Below the pieces are notes generated by a model that ran no database searches, was not told the origin of the DNA, and saw nothing but the letters and a program-made list of their open reading frames with translations. Shown piece after piece: positions 1-11,233 of a stretch of 64,000 nt of DNA (its first letter is position 1; the number at the start of each line of letters is the position of its first letter). This DNA is from Moniliophthora roreri. Its lineage: Eukaryota; Basidiomycota; Agaricomycetes; Agaricales; Marasmiaceae. The stretch spans positions 248,001 through 312,000 of the forward strand of contig LATX02000188.1 in NCBI GenBank assembly GCA_001466705.2. The letters run 5' to 3'. A program made the translations under genes and the position numbers.

Positions 1-127
1 TGACCGTTACTTACATGTGGTACATGAAAATGTTGCGGTCCATCAGAGTGTTGAAGACGCTTGATTCTGGCATCCCGAGGTGAGTACTTGTGGTTTGCAG
101 GAACATCATTCCAGTAGGGAAAAAACC

Positions 128-406
128 TCATATAGTCCCATGATCTCTTGACTTTGATTGCAACCCGAAGATGATGTTCATGTTGCCGTCGTACACTAGT
201 ACATCGTTTGATCGGGTGCTTCGGTCCACTTTTTCATCATATCGTGGCAGCATCTCGAGTACACCGGTAGAATTCTCATCCCGTGGACTTCTCCTGCATA
301 GTTTGCATTCACTATTATGACACACGAGTCGTCCTTGCAGGATTAGCGGAAGTAGCGCGCTCTGATTAGAACTAGATGTCTCTTTCAGACGCTCCCAACG
401 AGGCAT
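128..406 (-). pseudogene. Orphan C-terminal tail of a family F-type membrane protein
   Basis: An open stretch of 92 codons on the minus strand contains GVLEMLPRYDEK. This closely matches the extreme C-terminus of family member F just upstream (SVLEMPPRYEAAL) and of member H at 16.6 kb (SVIEMPPRYDAAR). The first proline of the PPxY motif is replaced by leucine. No transmembrane or ectodomain part is attached, so this is probably a duplicated tail fragment left behind by a tandem duplication. The call rests only on this short motif and on its position directly 3' of F. Confidence 0.35.
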
Positions 407-445
407 TTGGTCGTCCGACTTACCAGGTTAGCCAGAATAGTTTCC

Positions 446-1977
446 TTACAAAGCAGCCTCGTATCGAGGGGGCATCTCGAGCACACTGCTAGACGTTCCT
501 CCATCCATGTCAAAGGAATCCCATGTAGCAGGCGGTCTCCATCCACTGTCATCATGATATAGTATTCGCCTATCCCTCTGGCCACGATTTCAAAGCTCTT
601 CCTGAGATGCACTTTCCAGTTGGGTTGACGGGCCATTTGGAGCTGCAAGAACGTCATGTGCCTGAGGAACTGAGGACTGCTGCTCATCTGCGGCGTCCTC
701 TCGACGTTTTGGATTCCGCTTCATGAAGGTTGTGGCACTGTCGTTGTACACGTACGTATCTGGGTATGGTGAAATAGTGGACTCTGACGGTGGTAATTGA
801 CGTTGGCGTTGTTTTCTCTTTCGATGGTATATGCGAAAAATGACGATGAAGAAAAGAGAAATTATGATTCCACCTAGTATTGCACCTGCGATTATGCCTG
901 GTGAGGGTGCAGATCTAGCTGTCAAGTTGTTTGAGGGGCTAGTAGAGCTCTGTGTTACTACCTGACTTGAGACACCAATTGGTGTATGTGTACTTTTTGT
1001 GTTGGACGGAAGTAGCGCAGTTATAATCGACGCATTGAAGGTGTGGCCGTTTATGACTACGTCACCACTAGCATGAATGCAGAATGAGCGACAAGTATGC
1101 CATATAAGATGAGCAAAGATTAGACCTGGCATGACTGTATTGAGATAGAATCAGTCTTTATTCTTTAGGAAATATACTTGGATATCCCACCTGCCTGCAC
1201 CTCTGTGGCGACTGAGAATTTCTGGGTCCCTTCAGGCATAATATTAGATCGATATGATTAGGACCAAGACGCATACCATTTTCTACCTCTATCCTTATCC
1301 TTGTCCTCTTTCGTGCCAAGAAAGAACGGTGCTGTTGTGGTATGACCGCCCTCGGGAGTTGATTCTGATAACGCTGGACTGCTTGATTTTAGGTAGCGAT
1401 GGTGAGTCAGCGCGACGAGACAAGCTCAAGGACCCAGATACCTAGTTTTAATCGTAATCATTCGGCCTTTCGCCGTCCATGGAAATCCATCGTTCGCGCT
1501 AATAGTAAAATGATAGTCATTTTGTCATGTGACTAGAAATGAATATTTCATCACTTACTCTACTGTGGTACTGCCCCGCAAATGAAATAATCTGCGAAAA
1601 GAGTGTTATGACTCCACTCCTCATCAAACTCGCAATACGGTACCGAGTCTCCAATGCGGTAAATGACATTGTTGCATGAGTTTCTCCCTTAATAAACGTG
1701 AAGAGAGTTTCGGTTGACAGATCGGGTACTTGTGGATCTTCCTGAACCAGGACAACACTCAGTTCCATCGGAGGTCCCAAGTAAAGATTGTACTGACAGG
1801 CATATTGACAGTGGTTGTAGGTTGAAGCAGTGCCAAAAGGGTAGGAGAGTCAGTGCTGGTCGAAACCCCCGGCAGTATAAGACATAGAATGAAGCTGATT
1901 CTGCAAGAATAGCCGAAGGTCCATAAGTCAGGCAGTAGAGTAAGGTGGCCGTGTACTCACGAAGTACTGAAAAGCAT
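446..1977 (-). pseudogene. Single-pass membrane protein family, member F (broken)
   Basis: Exon 1 (1977-1961) is 17 nt and ends at a GTGAGT donor. Exon 2 starts at 1900 after TTGCAG and completes a signal peptide (ISFILCLILPGVS). The ectodomain reads to IFTW and is then one base out of frame near 1773-1776. A missing C would restore WDPPMEL, the reading seen in relatives. The later exon (1132 downwards) carries a Ser/Thr-rich stalk, a transmembrane helix starting GIIAGAILGG, and a basic stop-transfer stretch (HRKRKQRQRQ). A TGA at 590-592 interrupts the tail, but the same frame continues to a TAA at 446-448 and ends in SVLEMPPRYEAAL. That ending is shared with member H and holds a PPxY motif of the kind bound by WW domains of NEDD4/Rsp5 ligases. 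Exon 3 phasing could not be resolved. Probably a pseudogene; sequencing error at the single-base break is possible. Confidence 0.6.
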
Positions 1978-2429
1978 TAGGCGCAACGTTTGGCTATTGG
2001 TAAACACTATGAGCCAAGTTTTGATGCCTCTACAGTTGTTTTATAGATGCTCCCCATAAATTGATGCTGATTCAATCTGAGAAAAGCAAAATTCCAATTG
2101 ATTGGTTGACGTACCATGAGGTCTTGAAAATTTACTGTTTCCATCGGCAGGCTTGGAGCCGTGGAGTTGTGTAGGAGACTGTTGAGAGGCTGCAAAGATT
2201 CTATCATGATGTTGATTTCGGGATGAGTAGAGCCTGGTATTCATCAGAGGAAATAGCTCGGTTTATCAGATTGAAAGCTTGTTACAGAAACGAGAAGCAA
2301 TAAGCACGGGGCGCCGGCGAAGGCCCACAGGCCCATGATCGTGAGACTTCTATTCCGAGTTAGGAAATGCCGCAAGAGCCGATGAAATTTTTAAAACTGT
2401 TTTTCCACATCCGCGAGCGACCATCAAAT
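1978..2429. other. Intergenic, nothing supported
   Basis: Upstream region of member F (minus strand) running to the 3' end of the DDE transposon. Only short open frames are present and none resembles a known protein. The outer boundary and terminal repeat of the transposon could not be located here. Confidence 0.4.
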
Positions 2430-3830
2430 CGTTGCAGGTCAAACGCTTTCAGTACATCAACATCATCAGAGTCATCGCAGTGGAAGTTAGTATTTGCCTC
2501 CACCAGTTTTGTATCAGTGTCAGGCTCAAGTCCCTGAACACCGCCCATTCGGTTACTGATTTCCCTGTGAAGGACATCATCTTCTTGAAGGTATTTCTTC
2601 AGAGCAACTTCAGCCTCTCTGCTGGTAAGACATTTTAAGGACAGGTTCCAATCTTTGACTGTACATCATGCCCATGCCTGTATTTCTGAATCAGATCCAA
2701 TTTGAATGAAATATATATGTGGAGTGCACCTTGTTCATCAAATCTCGGCCTTCAGGCCCCTTCATCAACTCGTATGCTTGAACAATCCCTGCAACAGATA
2801 CATTCTGTAGATCCAGAAAGGACATAGTGACTCGGATATCTTCAGGCTTTGTACTATTTATGAGTTGCTTTGTGTGTTCTCCCACCATCCACTTAAACAA
2901 GCATTGCTTCAGTAGATGTTTGATGGGATGCTGGAGTCCAACATCAGCCAGCTGAAACTTGCCTGTGCAGTTAGCAGGAACATAAACAAGCTGGAAATTA
3001 GGGTGTTCCTTAGCAATGTATTCCCTAAAGTCCTTGCTAGTGTGAACAGGGTAACAATCAAGGTACAGAATTACCATCTGATTATTATAAAGATCTGGGT
3101 CTGCCTCAATGACACTCCTGATGTATGCCTGAGGATTCTAGACATATATTCCTTCATTGACTTCAAGGTGCTGTAGTGGCTCTGAGGACTGGTCTCACTT
3201 GCAGCAACTGTGAACTGAATCCCATATTCACGAGCTTCTGCCATTCCTGGAACATCATCAGATGGTGTACACTGCTTCATCTTCCCACCCCAAATGACTT
3301 GAAATGGAAGAAAGTCCCCATCAGCAGTGCTGGAAACATATAGCATGTATGCTCACTTCTCATCCTTCACAACCACATCAGCCTGCTTTTTGCCACAAGT
3401 ATGAAAGGTACATGAACTGTTGGAAAGGGCATAATTTCCAAGCTGATCCATGTTGATTATCAGCTTAGCTGGCATTGCCATTTGACACTGTAAACAAGGT
3501 GGAAGAATGATCACTTGCAAATGATGTCAGCATCATCTGGAAGATGTGCAGCTGCCCATGTGCCTTGATGTGGTGTCCAATTCATGATCAATTGGAAGAA
3601 ATCATGAACAAAGTGCTCAGAGCACTTAAACTTGGCTAAGTGTTCTTGCTGGATGAGACCCATCATGATCAACCTGCCAATTAGAACCATGACAACTATT
3701 TCAGACTTTTGCAAATTGTCAAGAGTAGACTTGATCTTCTCAACTAGGTTCAGGTATTTCATTAAGACTCCTGCTTGACCTGAGCCTTGCAGTGCTAATA
3801 TGGTCAACCTAGAAAAGACCCAATTTTATT
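2430..3830 (-). pseudogene. Pogo/Tigger-like DDE transposase (DDE_1 type), decayed
   Basis: Reading the minus strand from 3830 down: an N-terminal part with HFVHDFFQLIMNWTPHQGTW, then LIINMDQLGNYAL carrying the first catalytic Asp, SSTADGDFLPFQVIWGGK, ILYLDCYPVHTSKDF carrying the second Asp, and VPANCTGKFQLADVGLQ carrying the third acidic residue. This motif order is that of the DDE_1 transposases common in Agaricomycetes. A TGA at 3353-3355 interrupts DEK-AYM. The frame shifts near 3120 between MKEYMSRILR and the stretch ADPDLYNNQMVILYLD. A further C-terminal exon (RREISNR-like to DLQRFDGRSR, about 2636-2430) follows a probable intron starting GTGCAC. The gene is non-functional. The 5' continuation of the element lies beyond the gypsy insertion, from 11442. 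Confidence 0.7.
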
Positions 3831-3941
3831 CAATTTATACTATTTTTGAATTGAAACACTTTAATACAACACAAGATAATAGATAATAAGGACTAGAGTG
3901 AGCCCAATCTGCTAGTCATTGCCTTAGAGAAGCTATGGTAT

Positions 3942-4144
3942 TGCAAGCATATTGCAGCACCGCCACATATGTTGACAGGTATATATATATGACCACCATA
4001 GATAGTCATGACATCTCTTTTCTTTTCCTTGTACTTTGATCACACAAGCACAATCCCATATGCTTTGCTAGTTACTTGTCTTGTGTGACCTTCAGTCCTT
4101 TCATTCCTTTTCCCAGTGTTGTTCGTGCACTGCATGAGTTTCCA
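3942..4144 (+). repeat. Gypsy 5' LTR
   Basis: 203 bp, TG...CA ends, with an AT-rich TATATATATATA block near 3979 that could be the promoter TATA element. It matches the LTR at 11234-11436 except at about three positions, for example GACCACC against GGCCACC. The direct repeat GGTAT precedes it. Confidence 0.9.
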
Positions 4145-4489
4145 CTTTTTTTTAACTCGAGAATAGCATAATTGGGATTCTCGCTTGTAGACATTACACA
4201 TATTTCAATGTAACACTCAGATGAACAAAAACGAACATTTAATGCATAACAACCAATGATTTGACAAAAACGCCCAACACCATAAACAACGCCCAACAAC
4301 TTGACAAAATGCCCAAAGACTTTATAACACCAATAACATTTGCAGTGAAGACTATTGCCCAACGTATTGCCTTTGAGAAAACCATATAAGGCAAGACATT
4401 AACCGGTACCAAACAAGGGTCCGAATAAGAATCACCTCAAAAGCTTCTCTTGCCTTTTTCTTCCCACCCCCACTCTCTCTCCCTCTCGC
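4145..4489 (+). other. Gypsy leader between 5' LTR and gag
   Basis: Untranslated leader. It contains loosely repeated ACGCCCAACA-type units at about 4268-4315. No primer-binding site with a convincing tRNA 3' end was recognised immediately after the LTR. Confidence 0.4.
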
Positions 4490-5700
4490 TTGACTCTCAC
4501 TACCACACCGTTCACCACGCTGGCGGCTACTAGACCTACAAATCGTTGTCAAACAAAGAACTCCAACTGGACTGATGACCCAGTGGCTACCGACCAGGAT
4601 GCCCTTAGCTCGCCCTTGGACAGCCCTAGACAACCCTCACAGTCAGTTCCGACTTCTCCTGAACGACCTTCCTGAGTATTTCCACAGCCACCACCACCCT
4701 CAAACTCATGCTCTGACCCATTGTCATTCTTTGATGGCTCAGACGACGACTTGACTATTATTATGACCACGCTTCAACCGCATTCCAATGGATCAGCTCA
4801 AGTCGATACTTCCAGTAGTCGCGAGCCACCTCGTTTGTCGGCTGGAAAGCTCACGCTCCACAACATCAGACATCTCGAGACATCGGCAAAGGCTTGGCTC
4901 CGTTCCAGAAAGACCAATGTCGACGTCGATCAAGACGTCAACCTGGCTGCTGACTTACATCTTGGTTGGTTGGCAAATGCATCACTCTTAGACTGGTATC
5001 TCGCAAATTCTTCCTCACTTGACACTCTCTCCCTCTCCACCTTTTTTGACCGCATTCGTGAACGCTTCCTTGGAGATACGTGGGCCTATGACCTTGCCTG
5101 GACCATCGACACAATGACCCAGGACCGTTCCACCCTCTTCAGGGAATTCGCTGAGAATGTTGTCTCCACCAATAATATGCACCTCCATGGCCATACCCCA
5201 TTCCTTACCGACGCAGTCCTTTGTTAGTGCCTCCAACTTTCTATGGTGGACCACCTTAAAATCTGCCTGTCAAGAAACAAAGATAAACCTCGTAAAGCTA
5301 CAGAGTTGGAACACCATATTGTCAATAATACAGGTGACCCTACTGTGGATTCACTTCAGGCATGGATTCTCCTTGTGCACGAGATTGATGAAGATCACTA
5401 CTCACGACTTGGTGAGCTCCATGCTGCGATAGCTGCTGCAGATCAACGTGGCTTGAAACAATCCACTGAGGTTGCTGGGATTGGCAAGTCTGCAGCTGCC
5501 GTGGCAGCCACTCCTCAGTGGGTTCCTCCTTGTAGAGACATGAACTCACGTTCCTCATCTCAATGGATGCCCCCTTCCTCGTCGGACGCCACGAACCAGC
5601 CACGTCCTTCCTTCCCACCCAAGATGACAACAGAAGAGCGCACTATCCTTAACTTCACTTCCAGTTGTAACAGCTGTTGACTTCCAGACACATACATCTA
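4490..5700 (+). pseudogene. Gypsy gag (broken)
   Basis: One frame runs from 4490 with a Pro/Ser-rich N-terminus, then a capsid-like helical section that includes AKAWLRSR, ASLLDWYLANSSSLDTLS and FFDRIRERFLGDTWAYDLAW. These are typical of fungal gypsy Gag proteins. In-frame stops fall at 4673-4675, 5225-5227 and 5678-5680, and the next open section (LDFQTHTSTCKGETPICP onwards) lies in another frame. No CCHC zinc knuckle was recognised. The first stop (TCC TGA) is compatible with CGA to TGA decay. Confidence 0.65.
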
Positions 5701-7091
5701 CTTGTAAAGGAGAGACGCCCATATGCCCTACACCCCCTGGTGATGGGTATGTCACTCGCGACATCAATTTCGTTCATGACTTCTACCAGAAACATCCTAA
5801 TGGCCACGACTCCACTGGACGAGGTAACGTGATGGGTCTCTGTCCTTGGAATGAATTTTTCACTGCCTTCCAGGGTGAATTCCCAGCCCTGGCAAATAGA
5901 TTACATGCTCGTGTCGCTGCTGTTCCAGTGCCTAGTGGATATGTCACACAGGTTCAGTGCCGTAAATCTTTCCCTCCTTGGTACCTTCCTATTGCCTCCT
6001 CATCCGTCGTTGGTGTTGAGGACAGATCTTTTGGTTCAGACTACAACACATTGGTGGAAGATTCCCCACCTGCTCGATACATCAAATCAAAGGTTGCCCC
6101 CCCTTCCCCTCTTGCATTGAATACAATTGGCTCTGATCACAGCCAATGTGCCGCTACTGCCCCTCTGGTGGCTAACCAGCTCAGGGCAGCTGCTGTCATT
6201 ACTGGTGAAGTCAACGAAAAGAATCTGACAGTGACTGATGATTCTGGTTCTACGTCCTCTGTAAGTCCTTCCTTCCATGTTGCTACCACAACCCCTGCTG
6301 TACAAGCCTCCATTTGTCTTTCACCTATATCCTGGCGTTGCCATGCAACGAGCCTCATTCCTGGCTCTCCTAACCTTGTCATCAATAGACTAATCGATCA
6401 CGGTTCTGCAGTAATTTTGATATGAGACTCGATCGCCGCACGTACCGGCCATTCTGTTTTCCACCTTGATGACCCCATGATTTTAGATAACACCTTCTCA
6501 GACTCCTCATCGTCTTCTGACAGCCCTGTCATGTTAACGCAAGCAATCAACCTCGTTCTCCATGACCCTCGTGGTTGCTGGTCTTCTTGTTCTCTCACTG
6601 CAATCATTTCACCTTCTCTTTGTGCCAACATGATCCTTGGCATGCCATTCATTCATTCGAATTTTCTTGTAACTGATGTAAACACTCCTTCCATCGTAGA
6701 TCGCTGTACCGGTTTTGACCTTCTGCATCCAACTCCCCTTCACTATCACCACTATGATAATTCTTTCCCCAAATCCATGGCCCATGATGTACATTACCAT
6801 GACCATTACAATACAATGTTGACTGAGCTCCATTCAGAGTTCCCACTGATATCATCAGACCTTGAAGAATGTTATGGACCAGTCGAATATGGCTGCGAAG
6901 CCTGTGTTCCCTTGGTGCTATGCTCACGTATTGAAGAACTGGCATTGTTGGAGCGCTGTCATAATGCTTCCTGGAAGTTAAAGCATGAATTCACTGACAT
7001 ATTTGAACCACTTCCACATGTCGACCTGATGCCTGGAGACGTTCGTTGCACTATTAAGCTCAAGTCTGCGGATGCCTCCATTGCTAGATGA
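5701..7091 (+). pseudogene. Gypsy Gag C-terminus and aspartic protease region (broken)
   Basis: The open frame from about 5665 leads to LVINRLIDHGSAVILI. Here DHGS stands where retropepsins have D-S/T/N-G. A TGA at 6423-6425 follows at once (probably CGA originally). The same frame then resumes with a second protease motif, MILGMPFI, and a linker. It ends at a TGA at 7089-7091 after ADASIAR, just before the reverse transcriptase. The second copy of this stretch at 7788 onwards has CGA at that place, so the stop is a CpG transition private to the first copy. Confidence 0.6.
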
Positions 7092-7236
7092 AGTTACCCT
7101 TCTCCTCGCAAGTATATGGAATCTTGGAGAACCTTGGTCAAATCCCACCTAGATGCTGGTCATATCCACCCTTCGTCTTCTCTCTATGCCTCACCTGCCT
7201 TCCTTGTACCCAAATCAGATCCCAGTGCTTTGCCAN

Positions 7237-7786
7237 TCAAGTTCGAGTTCTCTAGCTTTCGCTAAAGTTCTGAGAGTTCGGTCGATATGAGCAAGAGATC
7301 CAAAGGATTAACCAGGTCAAGCTGAGGTAGCTTAGACCTGCAAACTATCTACTTATACAACGATTGTAGTTACTAGTTTGCATACAAACTGCAAGAGCGA
7401 CATCATTTGTTGAGTAAACAGAATGTACCTATGATGATATCATAAATAGAAACATGACATCGGAAGTGATGTCGAGGAAGTAAAAATAAATATAATGATA
7501 CAATAAGCGATGTCAGAAATGACATTGCATCATAAATAGAAAAGGAAAGAAACGAATAGAATAATGATATCATGCTGATGTCACAGATGACATAGCAATG
7601 ACGTCTTAAATAGAAGAATAGGCATGGAATCGGAAAAGGGGACTGGGAAGGTGGATGTGTCCAGATGTTAATGAGAAGCATAGGTAAAAAGAGAAAACTA
7701 GCACTCAAGAGCGCTAAGGTGTCCAAGCAATGGATATGAAAGAGAAATGAAACGAAGAAAAAGAAATTGTCTGTAAAACTGTAACA
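7237..7786 (-). repeat. LTR fragment related to the solo LTR at 10030, minus orientation
   Basis: Foreign DNA between two gypsy segments. On the minus strand it starts TGTTACAG at 7786 and includes AGCTTGACCTGGTTAAT and GAACTC.AACTTGA, shared with the LTR at 10030-10483. The gypsy sequence resumes at 7787 with CTTCCACATG. The far end is lost in the single-N join at 7236, so neither its full length nor a target duplication can be shown. A 173-codon open frame on the minus strand here is hydrophobic and low in complexity, and I do not believe it is a gene. Confidence 0.55.
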
Positions 7787-9130
7787 CTTCCACATGTCGA
7801 CCTGATGCCTGGGGACGTTCGTTGCACTATTAAGCTCAAGTCTGCGGACGCCTCCATTGCTAGACGAAGTTACCCTTCTCCTCGCAAGTATATGGAATCT
7901 TGGAGAACCTTGGTCAAATCCCACCTAGATGCTGGTTGTATCTGCCCTTCGTCTTCTCCCTATGCCTCACCTGCCTTCCTTGTACCCAAATCAGATCCCA
8001 GTGCTTTGCCACGCTGGGTCAATGACTACCGCGAGTTAAACTCAAAAATTGAGACAGACAAGTATCCCCTGCCTTGTATAGAAGATATCCTTGCAGATGC
8101 AGGCAAAGGTAAGATCTGGTCTAAATTAGACATGACGGACGCCTTCTTCCACACAAAGATGTCAGATGATAGCATACCACTCACTGCCATCACCACCCCA
8201 CTTGGATTGTTTGAGTGGACTGTGATGCCCCAGAGTCTCAAAAACTCTCCATCTGTACACCAGAGATGTGTCAACAATGCTCTAAGGGAATACATTGGTG
8301 TATTCTGTCACATTTACCTGGATGATATTATCATCTAGTCTGACAGTTTTGAGGAACATGAATGCCACCTGCGCCTTATCCTGGAAGCCCTACGTGGACA
8401 TCGTCTATACTGCAATAAGAAGAAATCTGATTTCTTCATATTTGAGCTACACTTCCTAGAACATGTCATCTCCACCCGTGGCATTGAGCCTGATGAGTCC
8501 AAGGTGGCCCGTATCAAGAGCTGGCCTACACCACAGAGCCCTGGTGACGTTTGGGCTTTCCTTGGACTTACTCGCTATTTCACTTCGTTCCTGCGTAATC
8601 TTGCAGAGCATACTCGTATACTCTCACCACTCACCTCACTACAAGACCATGAATGGCCTGGCTGGAGCCAGATATACTCTGATGCCTTTACTAGTATTAA
8701 GGATCTAGTAACATCTGCAGAGTGTTTAACTGTTATTGATCACGATAACCCTGGTGACAACAAGATCTGGTTGACAACAGATGCCTCTGATTGGCGCACA
8801 GGTGCTGTATTATCCTGGGGTGCTACCTGAGAGACTGCTAGGCCTGTCACTTTCGATTCAATGCAGCTCAAAGGTGCTCAGCTTCACTACCCTGTACATG
8901 AAAAAGAGTTGTTGGCCATTGTCCATGCCCTCAAGAAGTTCAGGGCTGATCTGCTTTGAGAACAATTCACAATTTACACAGATCACCGCATGTTGGAAAA
9001 CTTTTCTACCCAGAAATCTTTATCCCACCAGCAAGCCCACTGGTTGGAGGAACTGTCACAATTTGACATGAAGATATGCTACATCAAGGGGGAGGACAAC
9101 ACTGTTGCAGACGCACTTTCACGTTTGCCC
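7787..9130 (+). pseudogene. Gypsy reverse transcriptase and RNase H (broken)
   Basis: One frame covers the RT palm and fingers (WVNDYRELNSKIETDKYPLP, WSKLDMTDAFFH, YLDDIII, which holds the YxDD box), the connection region, and RNase H with TTDASDW, EKELLAIVHALKKF and IYTDHRMLE supplying its acidic residues. The order RT, RNase H, integrase is that of Ty3/gypsy. Stops at 8336-8338 (TAG), 8828-8830 (TGA) and 8957-8959 (TGA) interrupt it. The two TGAs fit CGA to TGA changes (T-R-E-T and L-R-E-Q in relatives). Confidence 0.85.
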
Positions 9131-11173
9131 CCGGATGACCTGGAGAATGTACCAGATTGTGACGACATCGAAATCTGTAACTGGCAGGCATGGTTGTTAC
9201 GTGGCACCTCTGCTGCTGTGAATCACATATCAATTCATGCAGATGCAAACCTTCTGAAATCCATTCGGGATGGCTACCTCACTGATGAGTTCTGCAAGAA
9301 GTTCTGTACAGGACATAGGATCCTTCCTTCTGTCCATGAAGAAAATGGACTTTGGTTTTTAGGCTCATGCCTGCTCATCCCTCACTGTGGCAATGTTCAG
9401 GAGGATCTTTTCCACCTCGCTCATGACGTGTTTGATCACTCTGGCCCTGACAAGGCGTATGAGGTCCTCAGGGACTCTTTCTACTGGCCCAACATGAGAC
9501 GCGATTTGCAGCACTACTATATCCCTGGATGTGAAGCCTATGCTAGGAATAAATCCTCAACGACCAAGCCTTCAGGCCCAGCACACCCCCTACCCGTGCC
9601 AGATGGTCGTGGCACATCAGTAGCGCTGGATTTTGTTGGACCGCTGCCTGAGGAAAACAGATTTAACTGTCTGCTGAGTATGACTTGCAGGCTGGGTTTG
9701 GATATTCGTCTTGTGCCCTGCCACACGAATATCTCTGCTGAAGAAGCTGCCGCTCTCTTCTTTGACCACTGGTACTGCGAAAATGGCTTGCCCTTGGAAA
9801 TTATTGCGGACCGTGATAAACTCTGGACAAGCACCTTCTGGAAGACCCTTCAACGACTCTCTGGGGTCCGGCTTGCGCTATCATCATCCTTTCATCCAGA
9901 AACGGATGGATTGTCAGAACAGTCTAATAAGACGCTGGTACAGTCAATCTGCTTTTATGTTGACCGTGTGCAACATGGCTGGGTCCAGATCCTTCCATGC
10001 ATTCAGTTTGCTATAATGAACACCACAAATGTTATGATTTTTCTCTTTTCTTACTGTAGTTCTTCCTATGCTTCCCATTCTATCAGACTCATACACCTTC
10101 CCTGTCCCCATTTACTTCTCACCCCCTATGCTTCTTCTATCATTGGACTTGTACACCTTCCTCGTCCCCATTTACTCTTCCTTTTGTATCAGTATTACTC
10201 ATATCCCGATAGACTTGGGAAACATTAGACAATCACCGAACTCATCGCTCTACGTATGTAGTTAACAATAGCTCGGTTGTAACGTATTTAAGTGCTCAAG
10301 CTGAGACTCTAAGTCTCCAGCTTGACCTGGTTAATTATACTTGTGTCAACGCCATGATCGAAGGACCTCTGAACTTCAGTAACCACTGAACGAACTCTAA
10401 CTTGAACTTATACAATTACTTGAACGGAGGTAACTCTTCGCTAAAGTAGTTGGAGTTGACGTTGCTATGCAAGTAATGTAACAACAAACACCTCTACAGG
10501 GTTTTCAGGTTTCCAACTTTGTCTGGGACGTTGCTCTCGGGTCATTCCCCCCTTGACTGATGACCTGCTACTCAGCCTGGATGGCGATGCTAAATCAGCA
10601 GCTGACATGATTGAGACACTATGGCTCAATACAATGGAGGCCCAAGACACATTGTTATGTGCAAAGGTTTCACAGGCTCACCAAATCAACAAACACCGTG
10701 CACCTGATCACACGTTTACCCCTGGCAATAAGGTCTGGCTTTCTATGAAGTACTGTCAGCGTGACTTCCTTCAAAAAAAGAAGGATTGGGTGGCTAAATT
10801 TGTTCCCTGGTTCGATGGGCCATACATTGTGGATAAAGCTCACCCTGAGCTATCGACATACATGCTCAACATTCCCAATGCTCACAAGAACACTTGTCTA
10901 ACCTTCCACTCTTCTCTCCTCAAGCCTTGGACTCCGAACAATGACGATCTGTTCCCACAAAGGAAACACCAGCGCCCTGGCCCAATTGTTACTGAGGACG
11001 GGATCGAAGAGTATTTCATTGACAAAATCATCGATGAGCATAAGCGTGGACAAGGATACCAATACCTTGTCAGATGGATGGGATATGCTGCAGAGGATGA
11101 CGAATGGCTACCCGGCAAAGAGTTGGACGAGTGCACCGCACTCGATGTTTGGCTTTCACAGCACCCTCACTAA
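9131..11173 (+). pseudogene. Gypsy integrase with C-terminal chromodomain, split by a solo LTR
   Basis: The integrase zinc-binding region reads HDVFDHSGP...CEAY, with the second Cys replaced by Tyr. The catalytic Asp, Asp and Glu appear in VALDFVGPLP, IIADRDKLW and HPETDGLSEQSNK. After N-T-T the frame is cut by the LTR at 10030-10483 and resumes as NTSTGFSGFQLCLGR. LTR plus duplication is 459 bp, a multiple of three, so the frame is kept. The C-terminus (EYFIDKIIDEHKRGQG, YLVRWMGYAAEDDEWLPGKE) is a chromodomain, the targeting module of chromoviruses. The stop is at about 11171. Confidence 0.85.
10030..10483 (+). repeat. Solo LTR nested in the gypsy integrase
   Basis: 454 bp, starting TGTTATGATT and ending AATGTAACA (TGTTA...TAACA ends). 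It is flanked by the 5 bp duplication ACAAA at 10025-10029 and 10484-10488. Removing the LTR and one ACAAA restores a conserved integrase reading (NTTNTSTGF). No internal region is attached, so it is a solo LTR left by LTR-LTR recombination. A relative in the opposite orientation lies at 7237-7786. Confidence 0.85.
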
Positions 11174-11220
11174 TTTCATTACTTCTCCTATTATGCTTAT
11201 GATACAGGCTGATCTTTTCA

Positions 11221-11233
11221 GGACGGGGGAGAG
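11221..11233 (+). promoter_or_regulatory. Gypsy polypurine tract
   Basis: The purine-rich run GGACGGGGGAGAG ends exactly where the 3' LTR begins. This is where plus-strand DNA synthesis is primed in LTR elements. One C interrupts it. Confidence 0.7.

Noticed and set aside
7403..7924. 173-codon minus-strand frame in the LTR fragment
   Set aside because: Phe/Leu/Ser-rich low-complexity reading of pyrimidine-rich DNA that runs from LTR into gypsy antisense.
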